Of a stretch of DNA of 42,057 bases, positions 1 to 10,600 are shown piece after piece. Position 1 is the stretch's first letter; each line of letters begins with the position of its first letter. The stretch covers positions 1,696,615 to 1,738,671 of the forward strand of contig GG745328.1 of the NCBI GenBank assembly GCA_000151295.1, given 5' to 3'. The translations under genes and the position numbers were made by a program. The notes below the pieces were generated by a model. The model saw nothing but the letters and a program-made list of their open reading frames with translations, made no database searches and was not told where the DNA came from. Source of the DNA: Allomyces macrogynus ATCC 38327. Its lineage: Eukaryota > Blastocladiomycota > Blastocladiomycetes > Blastocladiales > Blastocladiaceae.

Positions 1-719
1 GGTTGCAGCAGTGCCAGGCGAGATCGACGCTGCGACGCTGTTCCGATGGAGGCCCGGGGTCGTGTGGGAGAGCAAGGAGCCGTCCGCCGCCCGGGTGGAT
101 GTGATCCAGGCAGGGCAGGGTGGAGAGAGCGGTGCGGGCAGGCGGGAGCGGCAGTCTGGTCGAGATGACGAGGGAGAACAGACAGGGCGGCCGATCGGGT
201 CGGCGGATGCGTTGCGCGTTGGAGGGCACTGGATCACGCAGAATGCGTCAAGTCTTCCTCTTGATTTATGGTTATGTCGGCCGGTTGACAGATTTCGTGC
301 GCGCTTCAGCTCGGCTCGCGACTGCAACGAAAGACCAAAGCCAAAGCGGCCGGGAGACGTGGCCGAATATGTATGATCTCGTAAACGTCAACATGTGCCT
401 CGCGTGACTTCAGCCTGCTCCCGCATTTCCAGATTAGCAGTTTGATCAACTGCCAGCTTGACCATGAACTCGCAAATGACTGCTGGCACCCGCGCTGCAA
501 GAAACGCCAACGAGCACGACTACCGCGCCCAAATTAACTTGGCGCACAGCGTTCATACGATCAGCACGCTGCGAACGACCCAGTCGCCGATTCTCGCAAG
601 CAACGGCCGCTCGGACTGGACCAACCCGCACAAGTCCAGCCATAATTGATCCGTGAGGCGCTCGGATTGCTCAGATCACGGCCAGCGTCCTTCTCCACCC
701 GTCCTCCCGTCAATAGGCC
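1..719. other. Upstream region with no recognisable gene
   Basis: I see no reading frame here with recognisable protein similarity on either strand, and short open frames overlap in several frames as expected for GC-rich DNA. The right end must hold the promoter and 5' untranslated region of the mitoribosomal protein gene that starts at 720. The left end may be the untranslated end of a gene lying outside the window. No repeat or RNA gene was noticed. Confidence 0.4.
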
Positions 720-1397
720 ATGTCCTTGTTCCAGCGCACGTTCCACCGCCTGCGCCCGAGTGCGCAGCGCTATTCGGCGCAGTGCGTGCGTGGCCTCGAA
801 GAGTTTTTCGAGACCAAGACGAGCGTGCCGACCGAGCAGATCCCGGCGGGTAGGGTCAATCTCTTTCGCACGGGAATGTGCCGATTGTTGCGGTCGGCTC
901 TGTCCCGGTCGGCCCTGCCGTGGAGCGCACTCGCATCCCGAATTCTGACAGAAGTTGGTCGCGATCACTTCCACCGCACCGCGTAGGTCGCGCATGGGAG
1001 GCTGCGGAGCTGCGCCAAAAGTCGTTCGAGGACCTGCACAAGCTGTGGTATGTGCTGCTCAAGGAACGCAACCTGCTCGCAACACAAAAGCTCGAGGCCA
1101 AGCGGTTGAATGTGGAGTTCTTGCACAAGGACCGTGTTGTCAAGGTACGCCGCATCTGGCCCAGTTTTGCGGCACCAAATTTGGTCGGCGGTTGAATTGA
1201 CTGGTGTTTGTTGTCCGCTATTTTAGTGCAAGAAGTCGATGGCGCGCATCAAGGGCGTGCTCACCGAGCGGCAGTTGACGTGGGAGGAGGCGCAAAAGGA
1301 GGTGGGGCGCCGTATGAACCAGGCCGAGCAGCAGCACGTCAGCCTGTTGGAGAAGCACCGCAAGATGGCGCACAAGGGCGGCAAGAAGCGCCAGTAA
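720..1397 (+). CDS. Mitochondrial large ribosomal subunit protein uL29m (MRP-L47 family)
   Basis: Three exons are inferred: 720-849, 987-1144 and 1227-1397, giving about 152 residues; both junctions keep the frame. The first exon opens with a basic, Ser/Arg-rich presequence-like segment and then RGLEEFF, a signature of mitochondrial L47. The second exon carries the family core, including the motif [17 protein letters not shown], followed by a basic helix. The C-terminus is helical and basic (HKGGKKRQ). The family is the mitochondrial counterpart of bacterial L29 (yeast MRPL4), built into the large subunit near the exit tunnel; import into mitochondria is inferred. The ATG at 720 is chosen because it opens the frame just before the RGLEEFF block. 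It lies 372 bases upstream of the Src1/Heh gene on the same strand. Introns start gtaggg and gtacgc and end cgtag and tttag. Confidence 0.92.
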
Positions 1398-1769
1398 AGA
1401 GGCACGGCGCCGCGGAGTGGAGCGTTTTCGTTAATTGGTTTTTGTTCTTGCTTGTTCTCCTGTCATACACATCCAACGTAGCCATAGTGATCTGTCAGAC
1501 TCCCGAGACTGGCGCGGTGCTTGGGCCCGTGGACGACAGTGTGTATCCCGATTTGTTTCTAGGCCCTAGGTCGTGCGGTCATAGCGTTGTCAAGTCCGCT
1601 GGAGGAACATGAGCGTCTCGTCTGCGATATCCGAAAGTTGGCCAGAAAACTTCACCTGCCAGTTGCTGGTGCGGCTCTCGACTGAGCGTCTCTGATCATC
1701 TCAACTTCACCACCGTCGGCGCTCGCCGTCGTCTTTCCACTGCTGCCAGCACCCCGCCACACCTCGCAA
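1398..1769. other. Spacer between uL29m and Src1/Heh genes
   Basis: About 370 bases hold the 3' end of the uL29m transcript and the promoter and 5' untranslated region of the next gene. The first part (about 1430-1480) is T-rich, as expected for a transcript end. I see no gene, repeat or RNA structure that I can support. Confidence 0.4.
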
Positions 1770-4179
1770 ATGCTCGGCACCATGATGGACCAGAATCCCT
1801 ACTGGCTTGACGGTACCGTCCAGCCCGTGCAGCCCCTCGCTCGCTCGCTCAACAACCACCTGACGCGCGCCGTTCACCCGTAAATTTCTAGCCGGCTTCA
1901 ATGCCAACAGCGCGACCAAGCAGGATCTGCGCCGGTGGCTCTCGGCGTACGGTGTGCCGATGCCCATGTCGGATCTGAAAAAGGCGGCGCTCATCAAGCT
2001 GTGGAACGAGCATGTCGTGCCCAACCGCGAAAAGTTGCGTCACGACTACCACACGCTGCTCGACGCTGCGGGTCTCTCCCCGATTGGCAACGTGACGCCC
2101 GCGCGACTGCATGACGTAGAAGTCTCTGCGAGTACGCCGCCACCGCCCGCCGCCGCGGCCATGTTTGCTGGGTCGAGCGCAAATGCGGCCAGCGCCGTGA
2201 CCCCGAGACGCGTGATCCCGCCGTGCGCCGCCCGACCGCGCGCCCTGGTCCGAGGATGATGATGAGGACGACGACGGCGATGAGGACGACGAGGTGGAGA
2301 TCTTGGAAAGGAAGCCGGGCCCCTTCTCCGGCGCGTCGCCGTCCTGCCGCTGCAAAAGGTAAACAGACTGTATGTCCCCCTTTCTTGCTCCATTCCTTCA
2401 CCAGTGCGTTTCTTATATTTGGTTTCAACATCATCATTTCAAGACGAAAGCAGCATCGCGGCAACAACAAGCGTCGTCGTTCCCCGCTTCACCGACCCCC
2501 GGATCCCCGCTTTCGCCGACCCCGGCACCCGCTCCACGAGCACCGCCAGTTCCAGCGCCCGCGGGCCGCGCCGTGACGCGAGCCATGGCGGGTCGGCAGC
2601 AGCAAGCAGCACTAGCGCCGCCCGCCGCACCGGCTACGCCTCCAGCCAAGCGTCCGAAAACGACCAAAGCGCGCTCGAAGCCCGCCGCCGCGACCAAGCC
2701 AGTGGCACCCGCGCCCGCACCCAAGTCGCGCAAGCGCAAGGCCGCTACCAAGCGCCAGTGACGGCGCTGTCGGCGTCGCAGTCGCAGGGTCTTCGCGCTC
2801 GTCGTGCGCAGCAGGATGCAGCCAATGAAACAACCTCCCCCTTTCCTGGTTTGGCGAGTCCCTCCAGTTTGGACGCGATTGTGTTTGCTAAACCCGCGTC
2901 GATTGTGCGCAAGTTCACCATGCAGGCCGCCGCGGCAGCCGCGGCGGCAGGCAAGGGCGCCAAGTCGGCCAAGGCACCGCCCGCGCCCAAACCAAAGCCC
3001 GATCGTCTCGACAAGGGCCTTGGCCTGTTGCGCAAGCTCGTCTACCTCGCCATGTTTGCGGCCATTGCTACCTACTTTTACGCGCGGCATCGCGCCGGGT
3101 ATTGCTCGCACCACGCGGTCGCTATTTACCACGAACCCGAAACGGACGATCAGACGCTGCCGACCTCGCTCGCCGAACTCGTCGAGCGGCTGCGGCCCAC
3201 GTGCAAGCCGTGCCCCGTGCACGCTGTTTGCCAAGACGGTGGCGTCGTGCGGTGCAGCCACGCCGACTACATTCTGCGGCGCACGGGCACGTTTGGCCAG
3301 GACTTCGAGTGCGTGCCCGATACGGCGCGTCGCGTGCAGGTGGACACGCTCGTGGCTCTGACCGTGCAGTCGCTGCGCGCAACGGTCGGCGAACGGGTGT
3401 GCGCGACTTCTTCGTCATCCTCCTCCTCCAACCCCACCGACGTCGCGTGGATCCCCTTCGAGGACGTGCGCGACCGCGTCATGCCGGCCCTCGCGCACGC
3501 ACTGCGGTGGTCGCCCGAGCAAACGGCCGTCTACCTGCCACAAGCCGTCACTGACCTGCTTTCCGAAACGATCCCTGGCTTGCAGTTGCGTGGCGACGGT
3601 GTGCATGCACACTCGGACGACCCGGAGTTGCTCAGCGACGACGACGAGTTTGAAGGCCAAGTGTGGATCACCGTCTCGGACCCGGCGTTCCCGCTCTCGT
3701 GCCGCGTGCGTCGTGAAGCGCGCGCGTGGGTTCTCAGGTGGTGGCCCGCGCTCGCGGGCGCTGCCGCTGTCGGGATCGTGGGTCTCATCCTGCGCCGCCG
3801 GTACCACCAGCGGCTGTGGCGCCGTGGCCAGATCGAGGACTTGACCAACCAGGTTCTCGATTTGCTCGTGGAGCAGGACCAGATTGCGCGCGACGACGCG
3901 CAACAGCAGGAGCCGGCGTTTTTGGGGATTGTCGCGCTGCGCGATTTGTTTGGCAAGGAGCTCGGGAGTGCCGTCGGGCCGCGGCAGTGGGAGACGATTT
4001 GGGCCGGGGTCGAGGCCAACTTAGCCAATGACCCGAACGTGCGGCTGATCACGTCCAAGCACCGCGGCGAGATCATGGATAGCTGGCAGTGGATTGGGTT
4101 CAACTCGCTGAAGAAGTTCCAGCGGCGGGCCAAGGGCGCTGGCACTGTGGGTGCCGCGTCGGATGCCGGTGATGCCTGA
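1770..4179 (+). CDS. SRC1: Src1/Heh-type inner nuclear membrane protein (HeH domain + MSC domain)
   Basis: Exon 1 (1770-1812) joins at a gtaccg/ctag intron to exon 2 (from 1892). Together they encode a HeH/LEM-like helix-extended-loop-helix: YWLDAGFNANSATKQDLRRW, then a second helix with KKAALIKLWNEHV. An acidic run (about 2255-2300) and basic NLS-like motifs (KRPKTTKARSK, KSRKRK, near 2650-2750) follow. The frame from about 2870 to 4179 encodes a first membrane segment (about 3020-3080), a lumenal MSC domain with Cys pairs (CKPCPVHAVC), a second membrane segment (about 3725-3800) and a basic C-terminal tail, as in yeast Heh1/Heh2 and animal MAN1. Such proteins bind chromatin and ESCRT-III at the nuclear envelope. 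The middle (2210-2870) needs at least two splices. Candidates are an intron near 2212-2254, one from 2359, and one at 2758-2867 that restores the downstream frame. These junctions are uncertain. Confidence 0.85.
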
Positions 4180-4647
4180 GAGTCGGTTTGCTGTCATGTC
4201 GTCGCTTGAATGCATCTTGTCCGATGAGACCGTCAGTCGGTGTGGTGGAAGTTTTCGAGGTTTATCTCGGAGAGACAGTCTCGCACCAAGCCACCTAACG
4301 TTGTTTGTAACAGCACACAGAACCCTCGACCTCGAACTTTTGCTGAACGTCTCTTTTGCTGATCGTTGTGTGGTTGGTTGGCGCGAGGGACGCTTGTTTC
4401 GTCGCCACCGCAAACATCAAAATGTGACGGTTCTCCCCATTCTGTCCTGGCAACCCGCAACTCCGGGACGCATGACCTGTTGCAAAACGACCATCCAACG
4501 CGCTTTACCAGCATTCAGAAACGCAGTCGCCGCTGACCAGTCGGGTGATATTGCAGCTGCTCTTCGAATCCGGCGCCACCATCAACCGACCTCTCGACAA
4601 CCGTCAATTACGCTCGGCCGACCACGACCACCCACCCAACTCCAAGC
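4180..4647. other. Spacer upstream of the large coiled-coil gene
   Basis: About 470 bases between two same-strand genes. It should hold the terminator of the Src1/Heh gene and the promoter and 5' untranslated region of the coiled-coil gene. No coding frame with family resemblance, no repeat and no clear TATA element was seen. Confidence 0.4.
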
Positions 4648-7600
4648 ATGGAGAGTGCAAGCCAACGCTCCGGCAACGCCCAGTCGTCGTCGACGCAGGA
4701 GCTCGACCGTCTCGACGACTTGGGGTCGATTGACAAGGAAATTGAGCGGGTAACGTGAATCATTCGTTACCGACCAATATTGATGGTAGGAGTCAGCGTG
4801 TTCATCGGAACGACATTGTATCTGCAGATGCGGCGCGATTTGGACCACCTGTACTCAATGCGGATCAAGGAGGCGAGTGTCAAGGGCGACCACCGCAAGT
4901 TCCGACCAGCGATTGTTCAGAAAGTCGCGTGCGTGCTTTTCCTCGCGTCGAACAGAATCGCCAATGGGTGGAGATGATAGAGCCAACAACTTGGACGAAC
5001 TAGGGCGCTGAACCATTTCAAGGAGCTGCGCGATGCCAAGCTCGAGGAGGTGTGCACCATTTCGGCGCCGTCGCGCCTCCCGATGGGCGCAGATCGCATG
5101 AAGCGGGAGGTGCGCTTGCTTGTCACTGCCGTTTGCTTCCTTAGGTGTTTGTTCAATGAGTCGAGGCTAACATCTTGTCGTCGTTGTGGCTGCGGTCTTC
5201 AGATCGAGCATGTTGGCCAAATATCCAAGCAATTCAGCGACGCCGAGCTCGTGCCGACGCTGGTCACGTTCTACCGCGACCGGATCTTGCAGCTCACGGA
5301 GAAGCGCAACATGCTCCTCGACCGGTTTCGCAAAATCACGATTGACGAGGCCGTGTTTTCCAAGTTTCGGCCCGCGATTCTACAACGGTCCGAGGAGATT
5401 ACGAGCGACCTGATTGACGCGGCCGAGCGATACGACCGCCTTCATGCGCACCAAGAAGCGGTACTCCGAGTCAAGAACAAAAAGGTCCGGATTGAGCGAG
5501 CGTTCTCTGTCGTTGGAGATTGAAAATGAACTGAACCTCTTTCGAATCTGCAAGGACAAGGAGCACGAACCGCCGTGCGTCAAGCTGGACGATTTGCGAT
5601 ACTACGTCAAGTGGCTCGCCGAGAACCAACGCAACCGCGCTGACTTTGACGTGTTCTTTTCTCGCATCAAGGTTCGGGCATTGCAGGCTTCTGGTTGCAT
5701 CCATCCAGCGCACTCACCCTTGCTCATTTCGGATGGCAGCATTTGACCTCGACGGATTTGGAGCCGTTGGCGACCGTCGTCCAAGAAGAGCTCGAACGCT
5801 CGTTGCCGTTACGGTGCGTAAAACCGCTCATTCGAAATCTGTGCTGATTTGCTCCCGGACTGAACCATCAAGGTGGACTCGCCTGGGCCCTCTAGCACCT
5901 CGCTGCCCAGAAAAAACCCGAAGTCGAGCGACTTCATCCACGACTTTGAAGCGCTCGCGTCGTGGTTCTCGATCAGCACGCCGATTGACGCCGAGGACGG
6001 GCGCTCTTTTGCCTACGCGGTCGACAAGCTCTTCCAGCAAACGTTCACGACGCATCGCGTGACGGCGCCGACCGTGGAAATGGTGCCGCCAGCAACGCAG
6101 CCCGCGGACAACCCGCTCAACCCGATGGACTCGGAGGAGAACGTGCGCGTCCCGACGGTCGATGCCGCGCCGCTCAAGGTGACCAAGACGTTGTGGGTTG
6201 AGGACGCGAAACGGCTATTTGGCGTGGTCCGCGACAACGAGGCGACGACGCAAAAGGTTCGTAATCCCTGTGGTCTTTGGGGTTGGCCTTGACGTAGCTG
6301 ACCAACCCGCACGTTGCTTGTAGCACGAGCGTACCGACTTCCAGATCCGGTACGAGCACGACGTGCTCGCGTCCGACGATCCGCAAGTCGCCAAGGACCA
6401 CCTGCTCATGACGCTCAAGTACTACACGGATGAGGCGCTGTTGAACCGCGAGCGCGACGCGGCCGATGAGGACGTTGCCGCACCTGTCCGCTCAACGGGG
6501 TCGCCTTCCCCGCCACCGTCCACCACGCTACTCGGCATGCTTTTTCCGCACAGCGAGGGCGGGAACGTGCTCATGGGCGCGAAACGACAAAAGCTCTTTG
6601 ACGCGCTGACAGTTAACGAGGACGCACCGCCCAAGGACGTGGCGGATATTTTGCCCACGCGATCACCGGTACGTGGCGGTGGACTCTTTCGGACTCGCGA
6701 CGAACATGTGACTCACCACCAAGGCCATGTGTAGGAGGACGCGGCGTTCATCTTTCTGCCGCACGAGATCCACGCGTTCCTGCAACTTCGGTTCCTCAAA
6801 ATGCGCGAGCTGCGCATGACGCTGTTCCGACAGCTCAACTTTTTCCGCTCCATTGAGCGTCGGCTCGTTGCCGATTTCCCGTCGACCGGTCTGGTAGACT
6901 CGGCGCACGTCGATCCGATCCTGTTCGACGTCGGGTCCCCACTCAAGGACAGCAAGGAGTGCGCCATTGATTTCTTTCACCTGGCCGGCGGCGTCCCGCG
7001 TCCGAATCAACTGATCTATTCACTGCGATCTAGAATCCTCCGGAAACGTCAATTCGATCCGGTCTTCGACATTGAGCAGCACGTGTGGGACAAGAGCCGG
7101 GCCGAGGACCACCGCGTCGTGCGCAACAAGTTCATCTACGTCTCGAACGATGAGGGGCTCAACATTGTCTACGACGCGACCTACTCGGACCTGGCCCAGC
7201 TCGAGAAGAAGCTGCTGCGCATTGCCACGTCGGTGATCATCCGCACGAGCAAAGACTCTGACCGCGACGAGTTTTACTTGAAGCATGCGCGTGCACGCGT
7301 GCACGACCGCAAGGAGTTCATGGACACGACGTTCACGAACCCGGAGCTCGACCGGCAGCAGATTCTGCACGACCTCTACGAGTCGGAGGTGCAGCTCAAC
7401 GAGCGAAAGTGCATGCTCGTCAACATTTTGATGGAAATGTACGACCATACGTCATGGCGCAACCACCGCCAACAGCTCGGCCAGCAGATTGTCGCGACCA
7501 TGGCGGCACCACGCGTCTTGGACTCGGCCGACGAGTGCATGCTGCGTGCCGTGCACTACCAGATTCGCGCGCTCGAGGCGCAGGAGTTGCTGTATCTCGG

Positions 7601-10600
7601 CGTGTTCAATGCGGCGGCGACGCGCGGCGGTATGAGCGATTACGGCGCGTTCAACTTTTACCATGGCGGCGCGCACCCGACGCACATTACGCGGTTTGTC
7701 GGCGGGCTCGACGACATTGTGCACCTACCCAGCCATGTCCGGGCCATGGTGCGGGACTTGGAAGTGACCATCCCGCCGTCTGATTCAATTCCGGCGAGCT
7801 TGCTCGAGTACGCGGTGTGGCAGTACCTGTTCGACCAATGGCAACAGCTCGACGCGGCGCATTTCCAGAAGCCGCCAGTCCCGCACCCGCTTCTCTTCCA
7901 CTCCGATTTCGCGACTCGGGCCGACACGCTCGGCCAGATCCTCGATCACGAGTACCAGAAAACGAGTGGGTCGCTCGAAAGTCTTGTCCACCCGGTCCTG
8001 GGCAGCGTCATGGCCCCGACACCGCTGAACGACCCGGCGTTTCGCGACAATGGTGTTCTCTACTGCATCCGCTACGCAATATGTTTGCTCACGTACCACC
8101 ATCTCATGCTGCAATGGCTCGAGACGCACTATTTGCGCGAAAGAGTTGCCGAGCAGGTGGACGTGCTTGGCGTGACCCCGACGACGTTTTTCCCGATTAT
8201 CGGATCGCTGCCGTTCGACGTGTCGCTGAGTGATTCGGTGCGGCAGCGCTGCTTTCTTGCTTATCTCTCCCTCTTCCCCGCGCTGATCGCAGACGTGGAC
8301 CATGCCTCTTGCGTCTAGGCGCGGCAAATCGAGTACTCGGACGACGAGGAGCCGGACCAACGAAGCTACAAGAAGAAAAACGACGCGTCCTTCTTTCCAA
8401 CACCTCTCGCTATCTCCGAGTTTGACGAGAATTGGAGCCACATTTCCATGGAGGACTTCTCTTCACTGCATGTACGCTGGCTCGCGACTTCGCTTCCCTC
8501 TCGCCGTCTTTCTGTCAATGCTAATTCTTACGTGTTCTGTTTAGGAATGGTGCACAAGGGGACCACGCGTTCTTGCCGAGGCGCTTCGCGTAAGACACAT
8601 TTCTGCCGTGCTGTCTTTGAAAGTATTTGGAGCCGCTTTGCTCATCAGATCCCGATCCGTCCCCCTCCCCCCCCCCCCCCCCCCCAGTTCCAAACAATCG
8701 ACAAATACGTTCATCTCGCAATATGCGAGACCAACTACGCGACTTTCAACCGCGTCGACGAGATTTTGAAAAAGGTGCGCACTTTCGCATCGATTGGGCA
8801 TTCTTTGTCGAGACTCATCTGATTTCCCTGTCTAGCGGTCGGCGGGAACGGTCTATTCGGGCGACTTCACGTCGACTGGATTTGCACCCGGACCGTTCAA
8901 GCGCCAGATTCGGCGGCTCATGATGGCCGACTACCAGACCGAGTACGTTCAAGCGCAAACGAGCTCGTTTCCTACGTGGCCAGTGAAATGCCAACTCACC
9001 AATGTTGTGCCGTCATTAGCCTGCAGAAAGCGTTCCCGAACGGCGTCGTTGGCGACACGACCGAGATCAAGGCGCGCTTGATCAACACCTACATGGTGCA
9101 CATGATCCCGCTCCTCCACCAACAGCTGAGCCGAATCCAAGTCTTGAAGCTCGCACGTCTGTCGCAGGGACAGCTCCTTGGCCGTCCGGGCAACCGCGCC
9201 GCGCTGCTCAACTCCAAGTCGGAACTCGAGGCGGCCGCACGCGACGACACGGTCGATACGATTGTCGACATTGACCACGGCAAGTTCTTACGGCTCTGGA
9301 CCGCGCCGCAGCCGCTCGAGATGTTGTCGCTGCAGCATCGCATCAAGTTCACCGACCTGGAGCTCGCGTCGCCCGGGTTGCCGTGCGTGTTCTCCCGGCT
9401 GTACCAAGTTTATTCGCTGCTGGCCGAAACGATGCGACTTGCGCACGTGCTTGGGGACGCGCTCAACGAGCGCGGCACTGAAACGGCGCGGCAGCTCATG
9501 CTCGCCATGAAAAAGGAGATTCTCAACTTCGGGTCGCCGGTGCACATTGACAAGCTCATCAGCTACTTGTCGATGCGGTGGAGCGTGCAGCGGTTGCGCC
9601 TGCTCGCCGGCACGTTTGCGGCGTCGCATTGTCTCCTGACGGCGCCGACGCTGCAGCCCACCATGGCCAACTTCTTTTCCGTGTACCATTACTCGCAACG
9701 GCTCGCCATGTACGGCCTACCGACGGGCCGTGAGGCGCCATGTGCGCCGATCCCTGAGTTCCGACTCCGGTCGAGCGCCGTCGACGATCTGTCAATCACG
9801 GACCGTAAGCTGTGCACCGAGAAATTCAACGAAATCGAGGCCGTGCTCGAGGATATTTACCATGCGTCGAATCTCGAAAGTCTGGCTGTGGAAACGGCAC
9901 TCGGCTCGCAGATCGAGTACCTGCGCAATCTGTTGCGACTGCACCAGTTGCGGTTCGAGCTGCTGTCGGCGACAGCGAATCGCAAGCCGCTGCACCACGC
10001 GCAGGTCGAGACCTACCTGTCTGTCTACAAGACGCACATCAACGCGCACGCCTACCGCGAGTTTCTCGCGCACCAGCGGCGCAAGGGGTCGCACATCGAG
10101 GACGTGACGGCGACGCGCGCGGCGCAAATGGAGTTTGAAAAGTGCCAAGTGTCGGCACTCAAGCACCATTTGCTGATTCTCTATTCTCGCGCCGTGATGC
10201 GTGCGATGCGCCGCCTGTTTGATTTGCTCGTCGACGAGCGCACCGAGGCGCTGTTTGCCAACCATTCAAGCATGCAGATTCCGAGGGCCTATTTGGTGCA
10301 CGACTTGCCGGCCGAGCTCACGGACCACGATTACCTGGCCAAGTCGGCGCTGTTTGAGGAGTTTCACCACGACCTGTTCCAGAACTCGATGAAGTCGACG
10401 GTACGCGACCTCGAATGCGTATTTTCGCGCACACTTTCACAACACGAATGCAGCTGACTTTCGATCATCAACCTGACAGGCGCCGTTGCTCCAGTTTGCA
10501 CGCGAAAAGAGCAAGGCTTTGGTCCACGACGACCGCTCATCGACCATCGAGATCGACACCAACACGCATTTCGTCATTCGGCGCGAGCTGCTGGCGGAAT

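Noticed and set aside
5873..5895. Start of coiled-coil exon 6 at 5873 (after catcaag)
   Set aside because: This acceptor leaves the exon out of frame with the previous donor; the ctag acceptor ending at 5895 restores it.
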